A program made the translations under genes and the position numbers. From Clostridiales bacterium UBA3277 (GTDB lineage: Bacteria; Bacillota; Clostridia; Oscillospirales; Oscillospiraceae): a stretch of 18,908 nt of DNA. Location: the NCBI GenBank assembly GCA_002362145.1, contig DETX01000020.1, positions 1-18,908 of the forward strand, read 5' to 3'. The notes under the pieces were generated by a model, which did no database searches, was not told the DNA's origin, and was given only the letters and a program-made list of their open reading frames with translations. Numbering within the stretch: position 1 is the stretch's first letter; each line of letters begins with the position of its first letter. Of the stretch, positions 1 through 8,118 are shown one piece after another.

Positions 1-37
1 TTTTATTAGGTTTTAGTATGAAAGGGGAATCTGACCC

Positions 38-1204
38 ATGCGCATCCTGTACGCCGTGACCACCTGCTCGGACCGGGTCTACGCCCAGCTGTTTGCCGAC
101 GCCCCCAAAAAGCCCGCGTTTCAGTCCCAGAAGTACCACAGGCTCCTCATCGAGGGCCTGGCGGCAGGCTGCCGGGTGGACGTCATCGCGAATCCCCCGG
201 TGAACCGGTCCCTGCTGAAAAAAGCGGTCGTCCGCCTCCCCGGGGAGACGGAGGGCGGCGCATGCTATCGCTATATCCCCGCCATCCGCAATCCCATCCT
301 CAAGGCCCTGGCCGTGGGCTGCGGCACGTTTTTTAAGACCCTTTTTGGGGTAGGGAAGGACTGCGCGGTGATTGTGGACTGCCTGAACCGGACCACGGCC
401 CTGGCGGCGCTGCTGGCGGCGAGGCTGCGCAAAGCCCCCTGTATCGGCATCGTCACCGACCTTCCCGATATGCTGGGGGGCGGCGGCTTTTCCAAGAAAA
501 TGGCAAACTTTGTCATCCGCCATTGCTCGGGCTATATCCTGCTCACCGAGGCCATGAATGACCGCCTCAATCCCAAGGGAAAGCCCTATGTCATTTTGGA
601 GGGCCATGCCGACATTGCCATGGGGGAGAAAACCCCCTCCCTGGAGAAAAAGCAAAAGCCCCGGGTCTGCCTCTATGCCGGAGGCGTCAGCCGCCGCTAC
701 GGCCTGGAGAATCTGGTGGAGGGCTTCCGCATGGCGGACATCCCGAATGCCCAGCTTCACATCTACGGCCCCGGGGACTATGTCCCTGACCTGGAAGCCG
801 TCGCCAGGAAGGACAGTCGGATTTTCTACGGCGGAATGCTTCTGAACGCGCAGATCGTGGAAAAGGAGATGGAGGCCACCCTGCTGGTCAATCCCCGGCC
901 GACGAACGAGGAATTCGTGAAGTATTCCTTCCCCTCAAAGACCATGGAGTACATGGCTTCCGGGACCCCAGTGCTTACCACCGTCCTGCCGGGAATGCCG
1001 AAGGAATACCATCCCTATGTCTACCTGTTGGAGGACGAGAGTGCCCAGGGCATCGCGAAAATGCTGAAAAGCGTCCTCTCCCAGTCCGATGAGGACCTGT
1101 TTTCCAAAGGAAACCGGGCCCGCGCCTTCATCCTGGAGGAAAAGAACAACGTCCTGCAGGCAAAAAAGATCCTGACCATGCTGGAAACGAGCTTCCGGCC
1201 CTGA
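38..1204 (+). CDS. GT4-family glycosyltransferase
   Basis: This is a 388-residue protein with the GT-B fold pattern of family 4 retaining glycosyltransferases, which move a sugar from a nucleotide-sugar donor to a growing glycan at the cytoplasmic membrane. The N-terminal half (about 1-190) would be the acceptor domain. The donor half starts near YAGGVSRRYGLENLVEGF (213-230), and the donor-binding segment is FPSKTMEYMASGTPV (298-312). Glu304 matches the second Glu of the usual E-x7-E pair. The first Glu position is Tyr296, as in other FPSK-type capsular enzymes I know. The ATG at 38 is preceded by an AAAGGGGA ribosome site and lies 20 bp before the flippase start, so the two are probably cotranscribed. 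Sugar and linkage cannot be read from sequence. Upstream genes lie outside the window. Confidence 0.88.
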   Translation: MRILYAVTTCSDRVYAQLFADAPKKPAFQSQKYHRLLIEGLAAGCRVDVIANPPVNRSLLKKAVVRLPGETEGGACYRYIPAIRNPILKALAVGCGTFFKTLFGVGKDCAVIVDCLNRTTALAALLAARLRKAPCIGIVTDLPDMLGGGGFSKKMANFVIRHCSGYILLTEAMNDRLNPKGKPYVILEGHADIAMGEKTPSLEKKQKPRVCLYAGGVSRRYGLENLVEGFRMADIPNAQLHIYGPGDYVPDLEAVARKDSRIFYGGMLLNAQIVEKEMEATLLVNPRPTNEEFVKYSFPSKTMEYMASGTPVLTTVLPGMPKEYHPYVYLLEDESAQGIAKMLKSVLSQSDEDLFSKGNRARAFILEEKNNVLQAKKILTMLETSFRP

Positions 1205-1224
1205 ATCACCCAATGGAGCAGCCA

Positions 1225-2613
1225 ATGAGAAAACAAAACAGCGTCGCCTTTTTTAATATCCTCAGCATGGTCCTGCTCAACGGCCTAGCCATCTTCACCG
1301 GGCCGCTGTTCACCCGCCTTTTGGGTGACAGCGGTTATGGAATGCTGAAGATCTACTATATCTGGGTGGGGGCCATCTCCATCATCTTCACCATACAGAC
1401 CCATGGCACCATCGTCAACGCCAGGGTGGAATACCCGGAGGAGAAGCAGGCGGGCTATCAGTCCTCGGTGATGACCATGTCCCTGCTGTGCTTCGCGGCG
1501 GGCAGCCTGCTGATGGGAATTTTCTGGAAGCCTCTGGCGGCGCTTCTGGGCCTGGAAAACAGAATGCTGATTCCGCTGCTCCTGCAGGCCTTCGGCAATT
1601 TTGCGGTCAACTTTCTGAACACCAAATTTGTCTACGAGTTCAAGGCCGGCCGGAATCTGGTCATCTCCCTGGCGGTGACGCTGACGAATCTGTGCCTTTC
1701 CCTGGCACTGATCTTCGGCCTGCCCCAGGTGGACCGGTACTTTAGCCGCATCCTGGGCGTGGCCGCCACCTACGCGGTGATCGGCATCCCGGCCTGCATC
1801 TATGTGCTGGCAAAGGGAAGGGTTGCCTTCAACCGGGACTATTGGAGATTCTGCCTGGTCCTGGCCGTGCCCTCTATTTTCTACAGCCTTTCGGACATGA
1901 TCCTGGGCCAGTGCGACCAGATCATGCTCCAGCATATGGTCTCCGTGGCGGAGGTCGGCCGGTATGCCAGCGCCTGGACCTTCGGCAATGTCATGTACGT
2001 CATTTTCAATGCCCTGAGCCGGACCTGGGCCCCCTTCTTTTTCGACGAATTCAAGCGGGGGGAGCTGGACAGCGTCCGGAGTAAGACGAAAAACTTTTTG
2101 GAGCTGTTCACGGTGCTGAGCATGGGCTTCATCCTGCTGACCAGGGAGGTCTACCACGTGTACGTGGACGACCGCTTCTGGTCGGCCACCCCGGTGATTC
2201 CTGTTTTTGTGGCGGGATACTACCTAAATTTCCTCTGTTCCTTCCCGGTGAACTATGAGTATTACCGCAAGCAGAACAAGGTGGTTGCTGCGGTGACGGT
2301 GGCAGCTTCCATTTTGAACATCGCTTTGAACTATTTCCTCATCAAGGTCCTTGGCATGATGGGCGCCGCCCTGGCCACAGCCGCGTCCCACGGCCTGCAG
2401 CTTCTGCTGCACCACCTCTATACCCGCTACCGCCTGGGGAAGGACAGCTATCCCTTCCGGCTGGAGCTCTGGGGAAAGTACGCCGCCGCCTTTTTCGCCA
2501 TGCTGGTTCTGGCCTATTTCCTGGATGGAGCGCCTCTGGTCCGCTGGTGCCTTGGCGGGGCCATCGGACTTTGGGAAGTATGGCGGGTCCGCAGGAGAAA
2601 AGTCCTTATTTGA
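1225..2613 (+). CDS. Polysaccharide flippase, Wzx/PST type (MOP superfamily)
   Basis: This 462-residue, strongly hydrophobic protein has about 12-14 membrane segments spread along its length, as expected for MOP-superfamily oligosaccharide flippases. These move undecaprenyl-linked glycan units from the inner to the outer face of the cytoplasmic membrane. The N-terminal stretch with FTGPLFTRLLGDSGYG is typical: a short amphipathic start, a first helix and a conserved Arg-Leu-Leu-Gly turn. I chose the ATG at 1225 because GGAG (1215-1218) lies six bases before it. An in-frame ATG at 1213 has no ribosome site. The gene ends 11 bp before a strong terminator, so it is the last gene of its unit. No Wzy polymerase accompanies it here. 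It may therefore belong to a neighbouring Wzx/Wzy locus, or flip a side oligosaccharide. A teichuronic-type flippase is also possible. Confidence 0.88.
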   Translation: MRKQNSVAFFNILSMVLLNGLAIFTGPLFTRLLGDSGYGMLKIYYIWVGAISIIFTIQTHGTIVNARVEYPEEKQAGYQSSVMTMSLLCFAAGSLLMGIFWKPLAALLGLENRMLIPLLLQAFGNFAVNFLNTKFVYEFKAGRNLVISLAVTLTNLCLSLALIFGLPQVDRYFSRILGVAATYAVIGIPACIYVLAKGRVAFNRDYWRFCLVLAVPSIFYSLSDMILGQCDQIMLQHMVSVAEVGRYASAWTFGNVMYVIFNALSRTWAPFFFDEFKRGELDSVRSKTKNFLELFTVLSMGFILLTREVYHVYVDDRFWSATPVIPVFVAGYYLNFLCSFPVNYEYYRKQNKVVAAVTVAASILNIALNYFLIKVLGMMGAALATAASHGLQLLLHHLYTRYRLGKDSYPFRLELWGKYAAAFFAMLVLAYFLDGAPLVRWCLGGAIGLWEVWRVRRRKVLI

Positions 2614-2623
2614 ATACCGCTCA

Positions 2624-2652
2624 CGGCTGGGCTTTTTTGCCCGGCCGTTTTT
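2624..2652 (+). terminator. Intrinsic terminator after the flippase gene
   Basis: CGGCTGGGC (2624-2632) pairs with GCCCGGCCG (2639-2647) through nine base pairs, one of them a G-U wobble, around a T6 loop. Five T residues follow (2648-2652). It lies 11 bp past the flippase stop and before a promoter, so it should separate the two transcription units. Confidence 0.88.
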
Positions 2653-2662
2653 GTAAATTTAG

Positions 2663-2691
2663 TTGCAATTGGGAAGAAAATGGTGTATACT
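2663..2691 (+). promoter_or_regulatory. Sigma-A-like promoter of the main operon
   Basis: TTGCAA (2663-2668) and TATACT (2686-2691) match the -35 and -10 consensus at four and five of six bases, with the ideal 17-bp spacer. The surroundings are AT-rich, unlike the coding DNA, and the site directly follows the terminator. The predicted transcript start is near 2698, giving a leader of about 65 nt before the ATG at 2763. That leader can form only a small TGCC/GGCA hairpin (2706-2720). Confidence 0.72.
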
Positions 2692-2762
2692 AAGCTACAT
2701 AAATATGCCCTCTTTTGGCAGGGGGTTCCAAGTGTGTTTGAATTCGTGGGAGTGGGAAGAAA

Positions 2763-3896
2763 ATGAAGAAAAAGGTTCTGTTTGTCGCGACGGTGGTTAA
2801 AACCCACATTCAGCAATTTCACATCCCTTATTTGAAAATGTTCCATGATATGGGCTGGGAGACGGCAGTGGCGGCAAAAAATGATTATGACAATCCCACT
2901 GACTGCGTTATTCCCTACTGCGACAATTATTATGGCATCCCCTTCGAGCGGACGCCCTGGCGGGAGGTGAATATCACCGCCTATCGGATGCTCAAGCGGC
3001 TCATCGACGAGGGAAACTATGACATCATCCACTGCCATACCCCCGTGGGCTCCATCATTGCCCGCCTGGCCGCCAGAAACGCCCGAAAGAAGGGAACCAA
3101 GGTCATCTACACCGCCCACGGCTTCCATTTCTTCAAGGGCGCGCCCCTGATTAACTGGCTGCTGTACTTCCCGGTGGAGTGGGTGTGCTCCTTCATGACG
3201 GACGTACTGATCACCATCAACAAGGAGGACTATGCCCGCGCCAAGCGGACCATGCATGCCAGACGCATCGAGTATGTCCCCGGGGTGGGCATCGACACCA
3301 CCCGCTTTGGAAACACCTCGGCCTGCCGGGAGGAAAAGCGCCGGGAGCTGGGTTACAAGGATGAGGATTTTCTCATGCTGACCGTGGCGGAGATGACGGA
3401 GAATAAGAACCATATCACCATCCTCCGGGCGCTGAGCGAATTGAAGGACGCGCCGGAATACCGGAATCTGCACTACCTTATCTGCGGCCGGGGAGACGTG
3501 TGGGAGAAGCTGGTGGACCAGGCCCAGATGCTGGGAGTTTCAGACCACGTCCGTTTCTTAGGCTACCGCACCGACGCACCGGAGCTCTACGGCTGCTGCG
3601 ACTTGTTTGCGTTCATGCCCTTCCGGGAAGGACTGTCCGTAGCCCTGATGGAGGCCATGGGCAGCGGGATGCCCATTTTCTGCTCCAAAATCCGGGGCAA
3701 TACGGACCTGATTGACGACGGCGTCTCCGGCGTATTTTCTGAAAACAATCCCCAGGCGGTGGCGGCCACCATTTTGGCTCTGGCCAGAGACCCGGAGCGC
3801 CGGGCGAAGCTGGGCCAGGGGGCCAAGGAAAAGGTGAAGGTTTTCGACAACGAAAACGTACATAAAATGATGAAGGACATCTACACAAGTATTTAA
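2763..3896 (+). CDS. GT4-family glycosyltransferase (EpsD/PglA-like)
   Basis: This 377-residue GT-B enzyme is the first gene behind the promoter. It shows the full signature of a GT4 subfamily common in exopolysaccharide and capsule clusters: IHCHTPVGSIIARLAAR (89-105), then TAHGFHFFKG (117-126), a PGVGIDTTRF turn (173-182), and a donor-site E-x7-E pair at Glu289 and Glu297 in REGLSVALMEAMGSGMP. Bacillus EpsD and Campylobacter PglA carry the same HTP and AHGFHF blocks, and some members use N-acetylhexosamine donors. That suggests, but does not show, a HexNAc transfer. The ATG is preceded by GGGAG and GGGAAG. The deacetylase gene follows after 19 bp, which fits a HexNAc residue being added and then deacetylated. 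There is no signal peptide, so action at the inner face of the membrane is expected. Confidence 0.9.
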   Translation: MKKKVLFVATVVKTHIQQFHIPYLKMFHDMGWETAVAAKNDYDNPTDCVIPYCDNYYGIPFERTPWREVNITAYRMLKRLIDEGNYDIIHCHTPVGSIIARLAARNARKKGTKVIYTAHGFHFFKGAPLINWLLYFPVEWVCSFMTDVLITINKEDYARAKRTMHARRIEYVPGVGIDTTRFGNTSACREEKRRELGYKDEDFLMLTVAEMTENKNHITILRALSELKDAPEYRNLHYLICGRGDVWEKLVDQAQMLGVSDHVRFLGYRTDAPELYGCCDLFAFMPFREGLSVALMEAMGSGMPIFCSKIRGNTDLIDDGVSGVFSENNPQAVAATILALARDPERRAKLGQGAKEKVKVFDNENVHKMMKDIYTSI

Positions 3897-3915
3897 AGAA
3901 AGGGGGGGCGCTGCC

Positions 3916-4875
3916 GTGCCGGGAAGATTGATCGTATCGCTGGATTTTGAGCTTTTCTGGGGGATGCTGGATGTGTGCCCCCTGGAAAACTACCGGGACC
4001 ACGTCCTGGGGGGCCGGGAGGCCGTCCCAAAGCTGCTTACTCTGTTTGAAAAGTACGGCATCCACGCCACCTGGGCCGCCGTGGGCTTCCAATTCGCGGA
4101 AAACGGGGAGGAACTGAAAAAATACTTCCCGGAGAAGGACAGCCGCCCCACCTATTTAAACCCTGCCCTGGACCCCTATGCCTATTTTGAAAAACTGGAC
4201 GGGCAGGACAGCCCCTGTTTCTACGCGCCGGAGCTGATATGCCAAGTGGCCCGGACCCCGGGCCAGGAGATCGGCAGCCATACATTTTCCCACTACTACT
4301 GCCGGGAAAAGGGACAGACGGCAGCGCAGTTTGCCGCCGATATGACCGCGGCCAAGGCCATTGCCGCGGCAAAGGGCCTCCCCCTGACCTCGGTGATCCT
4401 CCCCAGAAATCAGTGCGAGGCGGAATATACCCAGGTCCTCCGGAATTTGGGCTTCACTGCCTACCGGGACGAGGAAAATGACTGGATTCACAAGAAAATC
4501 CGGCCCAGGCAGCTTCGCAGGCTTTTCCAGCTGGCGGACGTATACCTGCCGCTGACGGGCCAGGGAGGATATATCCCCAAAAATGAGGGCGGCATCTGGA
4601 ACCTGACAGGTTCCCGGATGTATAAGCCCATTTTCCCTGTTTTGAGGCCCTTTGAAGGGCTGAAGCTCCACCGCATCAAAAAGCAGATGCTCCATGCGGC
4701 GAAAAAGGGACTGACCTTCCATCTGTGGTGGCATCCCCACAACATCGGCGTCCGAACCCAGGCGCATCTGCGCCAGCTGGAGGAGATTTTTAAGTATTAC
4801 AAAACCCTGGAGCAGACCTACGGCATGGTCAGCCGGAACATGGGCGAGACCGCCCGGGAACTGGAGGAGAGATAA
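3916..4875 (+). CDS. Polysaccharide deacetylase, NodB-fold (CE4-like)
   Basis: This 319-residue protein resembles carbohydrate esterase family 4, metal-dependent enzymes that remove N- or O-acetyl groups from glycans. Asp10 lies in SLDFELFWG, a variant of the usual TFDD motif. The metal-binding H-x3-H is clear in SHTFSH (His122, His126). LPRNQ (162-166) fits the catalytic RxP-type loop, and LWWHPHN (270-276) supplies the late conserved His. A long insert (about 60-115) separates motifs 1 and 2. No signal peptide or membrane anchor is visible, so it probably acts in the cytoplasm on lipid-linked or nucleotide-linked sugars rather than on wall glycan. The start is GTG at 3916, after an AAAGAAAGGGGGGG tract; no ATG fits before motif 1. 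It sits 2 bp before the next GT4 gene. The second metal Asp is replaced (DFE in place of DD), so activity should be tested. Confidence 0.85.
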   Translation: MPGRLIVSLDFELFWGMLDVCPLENYRDHVLGGREAVPKLLTLFEKYGIHATWAAVGFQFAENGEELKKYFPEKDSRPTYLNPALDPYAYFEKLDGQDSPCFYAPELICQVARTPGQEIGSHTFSHYYCREKGQTAAQFAADMTAAKAIAAAKGLPLTSVILPRNQCEAEYTQVLRNLGFTAYRDEENDWIHKKIRPRQLRRLFQLADVYLPLTGQGGYIPKNEGGIWNLTGSRMYKPIFPVLRPFEGLKLHRIKKQMLHAAKKGLTFHLWWHPHNIGVRTQAHLRQLEEIFKYYKTLEQTYGMVSRNMGETARELEER

Positions 4876-4877
4876 GC

Positions 4878-5915
4878 ATGAAAGTCATCCATGTGCTCAA
4901 CTCCCGGGAGTATACCGGCGCGGAAAAGGTGGTCTGCCAGATCATTCGGGACTTCCAGCAGGACGCTGGGATGGAGATGGTCTATTGCAGCCCCGAGAGC
5001 GACAACATCCACGAAATGGTGGAGGGCCAGGGGGTGACCTACATCCCCATTCCCAAACTGACCCCCGGGAATCTGAAGGCGGTCCTCCGCCGGGAAAAGC
5101 CGGATTTTATTCACGCCCATGATATGCGGGCCAGTTTCGTCTCGGCCCTGTGCTGCGGAAAGATTCCGCTGATTTCCCATATCCACAACAACGCCTACGA
5201 CGCCCGGGGCTTGTCAGCCAAGTCCGTCGCCTATCTTCTGGCCGGCATCCGGGCAAAGCGCATCCTCTGGGTCTCCCGGAGCTCCTATGAAGGCTATCTC
5301 TTCCATAGACTCTTCGCCGGGAAGAGCAGGATTTTGTATAACATCATTGACGCTGAGCAGATCCGGGCTATGCTGGCATCCGACGGGAAATGCTATGATT
5401 TTGACCTGATCTATGTGGGCCGCCTGACCTACCAGAAGGACCCCCAGCGCCTTATGCGCCTGTGCGCCATGCTTCGGGACCAAAAGCCCGACTTAAAAAC
5501 CGCTGTGGTGGGTGCGGGGGAACTGGAAGGGGAGACCCGGGCCCTGTGCGAAAGCCTTGGCCTGGAGAAAAACGTCCAGTTTTTGGGCTTTCAGAGCAAC
5601 CCCATCAAGATGATTCATGACAGCCGGGCCCTGGTCCTGACCTCCCGTTGGGAGGGAACGCCTATGTGCGCCCTGGAGGCCATGGCCCTGGGCACGCCCG
5701 TGGTCAGCACGCCCTCCGACGGCATGAAGGACCTGATCGAAAACGGGGTGGATGGATATCTGGAAGAGGACGACGGCGCCCTTGCCGGGGCGCTGCTGAA
5801 AATCATTCGGGACGACGCCCACCGGGAAATGCTGTCCCGGAACGCGGCGGAAAAATTCCGCAGGATCAACGACGTCCCGGCCTACAAGCGGGCCATTGCC
5901 GACTGCTACCGGTAA
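4878..5915 (+). CDS. GT4-family glycosyltransferase
   Basis: This 345-residue GT-B enzyme starts at an ATG behind GGAGGAGA (4863-4870), which lies inside the end of the deacetylase gene, so translation of the two is probably coupled. The N-terminal acceptor domain has SREYTGAEKVV (9-19), the loop that usually touches the donor phosphate, and FIHAHDMRAS (77-86). The C-terminal donor domain runs from LIYVGRLTYQKDP (177-189) to SRWEGTPMCALEAMALGTPVV, where Glu259 and Glu267 form the E-x7-E pair. At 345 residues it is slightly short for the family but complete at both ends. Sugar specificity is unknown. It is distinct from the following GT4 gene, so these two look like separate steps rather than a recent duplicate. 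Confidence 0.9.
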   Translation: MKVIHVLNSREYTGAEKVVCQIIRDFQQDAGMEMVYCSPESDNIHEMVEGQGVTYIPIPKLTPGNLKAVLRREKPDFIHAHDMRASFVSALCCGKIPLISHIHNNAYDARGLSAKSVAYLLAGIRAKRILWVSRSSYEGYLFHRLFAGKSRILYNIIDAEQIRAMLASDGKCYDFDLIYVGRLTYQKDPQRLMRLCAMLRDQKPDLKTAVVGAGELEGETRALCESLGLEKNVQFLGFQSNPIKMIHDSRALVLTSRWEGTPMCALEAMALGTPVVSTPSDGMKDLIENGVDGYLEEDDGALAGALLKIIRDDAHREMLSRNAAEKFRRINDVPAYKRAIADCYR

Positions 5916-5925
5916 AGGAGAAGCT

Positions 5926-6999
5926 ATGAAAATTTTGCAAGTCATCCCCAACCTCTGCTTTGGCGGGGCGGAGATCCTCTGCGAGAATTTGACCTGCGCC
6001 CTGAAGGACATGGGCCATCAGGTGGTGGTGGTGAGCCTTTACGCTGAGAGAACCCCCATCTCCCAGCGCATGGAGGCCGCCGGGATCACCATCCGGTATC
6101 TGGACAAAAAACTGGGGCTGGATGTGTCCATGGTCCCCAAGCTCAGAAGGCTTTTCCTGGAGGAAAAGCCTGACGTTGTCCACACCCACCTGGACGTCAT
6201 CAAATACGCGGCCCTGGCGGCGAAGCTTGCCGGGGTCTCCAAGTGCGTCCATACGGTCCACAGCGTGGCGGAAAAGGAGGCCGGGGGCCCTGCCCAGAAG
6301 GCCGTCAACGGATTTTATTTCCGCCACGGCCTGTCCGTGCCCGTGGCCCTGAGCCAGGAGATTCAGGCATCCATTGTCCGCTTCTACGGCCTGCCCGCCG
6401 GGAAGGTCCTGGTGATCCGAAACGGCATCGACCTGTCAAAGTGCCGCTCCAAGGAGGACTACCGTGCCGGCCATCCGGTGCGCATTGTGCACGTGGGGCG
6501 CTTTGACGTTCCGAAGAACCATCCGGGCCTGCTCCGAGCCTTCCGCCTGCTTCTTGAAAAGCACCCGGACTGTCGGCTGATTCTTGTGGGCGACGGAGAT
6601 TCCCGGCAGGAGATGGAGGCTCTGGCGGCGGAGCTGGGCATTGCCGGTCAGGTGGAATTCTGCGGGATGCAGAAAGATGTCCACCCCTATCTCTATGATG
6701 CGGACATCTTTGTCCTGCCTTCCGTCTATGAGGGAAATCCCATGACCATTCTGGAAGCTATGGGAACGGGCCTGCCCATTGCCGCCACTGCCGTGGGGGG
6801 CATCCCCGATATGGTCACCGATGGGGAGGACGCCCTGCTTACCTCCTGCCGGGACGAGGACATTGCCGGGGCCCTTGGGCGGCTTGTGGAGGACGAAAGC
6901 CTCCGGGCCAGGCTGGGCAGGGCCGCCCGGGAGCACAGCGTTCGCTTTTCCGCCCGGACCATGGCGGAGAATTACTGCCGTGTTTTTGCGGGAAACTGA
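5926..6999 (+). CDS. GT4-family glycosyltransferase
   Basis: This 357-residue GT-B enzyme has the N-terminal NLCFGGAEILCENL block (9-22), VVHTHLDVIKYAA (84-96), a donor-domain entry at VHVGRFDVPKNHPGLLRAF (188-206), LVGDGD (220-225), and an E-x7-E pair at Glu269 and Glu277 in YEGNPMTILEAMGTGLPI. All expected GT4 elements are present in the usual order. I chose the ATG at 5926 because AAAGGAG (5914-5920) lies five bases before it and the conserved N-terminal strand begins there. An in-frame ATG at 5896 would add ten residues inside the previous gene with no ribosome site. It ends the GT4 block. The next gene follows a 123-bp AT-rich gap that may be a regulatory boundary. Confidence 0.9.
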   Translation: MKILQVIPNLCFGGAEILCENLTCALKDMGHQVVVVSLYAERTPISQRMEAAGITIRYLDKKLGLDVSMVPKLRRLFLEEKPDVVHTHLDVIKYAALAAKLAGVSKCVHTVHSVAEKEAGGPAQKAVNGFYFRHGLSVPVALSQEIQASIVRFYGLPAGKVLVIRNGIDLSKCRSKEDYRAGHPVRIVHVGRFDVPKNHPGLLRAFRLLLEKHPDCRLILVGDGDSRQEMEALAAELGIAGQVEFCGMQKDVHPYLYDADIFVLPSVYEGNPMTILEAMGTGLPIAATAVGGIPDMVTDGEDALLTSCRDEDIAGALGRLVEDESLRARLGRAAREHSVRFSARTMAENYCRVFAGN

Positions 7000-7010
7000 T
7001 ACGGATATTG

Positions 7011-7050
7011 GGTTAAAAAGTTTCATTCGCAAGAATTGAACTTTTTAATT
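7011..7050 (+). promoter_or_regulatory. Long AT-rich hairpin with GCAA tetraloop
   Basis: An arm at 7011-7028 pairs with 7033-7050 around a GCAA (GNRA-type) loop. Only one position (7024/7037) fails to pair; 7011, 7012 and 7023 form G-U wobbles. The core arms TTAAAAAGTT (7013-7022) and AACTTTTTAA (7039-7048) are perfect. An A-tract before and a T-tract after the inner stem give it the outline of a weak, two-way terminator, but the stem is GC-poor. It could also be a processing or antitermination element. Confidence 0.5.
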
Positions 7051-7064
7051 AGGAAGATCATTAT
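7036..7064 (+). promoter_or_regulatory. Possible weak internal promoter
   Basis: TTGAAC (7036-7041) and CATTAT (7059-7064) match the sigma-A boxes at four of six bases each, with a 17-bp spacer. The AT-rich setting is favourable but also makes chance matches likely. If real, it would start a transcript just before the GT2 block. Confidence 0.25.
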
Positions 7065-7089
7065 GAAACGTTTTAAATTCTGTGAATGA
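7063..7089 (+). other. Possible 8-codon leader mini-ORF
   Basis: An ATG at 7063 opens an eight-residue frame, MKRFKFCE, ending at TGA 7087-7089. AGGAAG (7051-7056) lies six bases before it, a normal ribosome-site distance. The stop falls inside an arm (7084-7097) that could pair with the left arm of the upstream hairpin. It may be a leader peptide, the decayed start of a lost gene, or chance. No function is claimed. Confidence 0.25.
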
Positions 7090-7122
7090 AAGTTTTTATT
7101 GAATATCAGCATAAGGAAAACG

Positions 7123-8106
7123 ATGGAAGAAAAACTGTCAATTATTGTCCCGGCCTATAACATGGCCCCCTATTTGCCCCGGTGTCTGGACAGCATCCTG
7201 GCCCAGACCTATGAAAATTTGGAGGTCATCGTGGTGGACGACGGTTCCACCGATGATACCGCCGCCGTCCTGGACGGCTACGCCGCCGCCCACCCCCGGG
7301 TGACCGCCATCCATCAGGAAAACCGGGGGGTCACCGCCGCCCGCCTTCGGGGCGTCCGCGCTTCCACCGGGGACTATATCGGCTTCGTGGACGGAGATGA
7401 CGAATTGGAGCCGGGGATGTACGCGAGGCTTCTGGAAAACCTGAAAGCCCAGGGCGCGGACATCTCCCACTGCGGCCACCAGATTGTCTTTCCCGACGGC
7501 CGGGTGTCCCTGGTCCACGGCACGAAGATTTTGAAAACGCAGGACCATTGGACAGCCCTCCGGGACCTGCTGGACGGAGGCCAGGTGGATTCCAGCCTCT
7601 GCACCAAGCTCTTCCGCTGCTCATTGTTTGACGGCCTGGAGGCATGGATGGACCCCGCCATCAAAAACAACGAGGACCTGCTCATGAATTACTACCTCTT
7701 CTCCCGGGGGGAGAGGGCGGTCTATGAGGATGTCTGCCCCTACCGGTATCTTCTGCGCCGGGGCTCCGCTTCCTACCGGGTTTTCCATGAGCACAGCCTC
7801 TTTGACCCCCTGATTGTCCGGGAGAAAATCCTGGAAAACAGCCCGGAGGAGCTTCGGGATGACGCCCGGGTCGCCTGGCTGCGCTGCTGCCTCTTCGTCT
7901 ACGGCCAGCTCTCCCTGAACCGGGACCGGCAGTATGACGGCTACCGCGCCCGGACCCGGGCCATGCTCCGGGAGAAAAAAGCGTGGTTCCCCCTGTTGGG
8001 GACAAGAAACCGTATCCTGGCCCGGATGATCTGCACCGCACCCTGGAGCTTTCAAGTCAGCTACCGGCTCTACGTCCGCCTCTTCCAGCGCCAGGAGGAG
8101 CATTAG
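7123..8106 (+). CDS. GT2-family glycosyltransferase
   Basis: This 327-residue inverting GT-A enzyme opens with KLSIIVPAYNMAPYLPRCLDSILAQTYENLEVIVVDDGSTDD, the classic family 2 nucleotide-binding start. The acidic pair is at Asp39-Asp40. The metal/donor motif is FVDGDDELEP (Asp90-Asp93); the middle Gly differs from the DSDD seen in its neighbours. The segment with TKLF and NNEDLLMNYY further on would hold the catalytic acidic residues. I chose ATG 7123 because AAGGA (7113-7117) lies five bases before it; a TTG at 7099 would add eight residues inside AT-rich non-coding-like DNA. It is the first gene after the AT-rich gap and begins a run of three GT2 genes that leads into the ABC exporter. Confidence 0.9.
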   Translation: MEEKLSIIVPAYNMAPYLPRCLDSILAQTYENLEVIVVDDGSTDDTAAVLDGYAAAHPRVTAIHQENRGVTAARLRGVRASTGDYIGFVDGDDELEPGMYARLLENLKAQGADISHCGHQIVFPDGRVSLVHGTKILKTQDHWTALRDLLDGGQVDSSLCTKLFRCSLFDGLEAWMDPAIKNNEDLLMNYYLFSRGERAVYEDVCPYRYLLRRGSASYRVFHEHSLFDPLIVREKILENSPEELRDDARVAWLRCCLFVYGQLSLNRDRQYDGYRARTRAMLREKKAWFPLLGTRNRILARMICTAPWSFQVSYRLYVRLFQRQEEH

Positions 8107-8118
8107 AAAGGAATTGCC

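Noticed and set aside
18..59. A short frame starting at ATG 18 that overlaps the first gene.
   Set aside because: It runs for only 13 codons out of frame into the glycosyltransferase, and the AAAGGGGA site downstream of its ATG serves the ATG at 38.
2706..2720. TGCC/GGCA hairpin in the leader of the main operon, considered as a riboswitch or antitermination element.
   Set aside because: A four-base stem in a 65-nt leader is too small to support a named RNA element.
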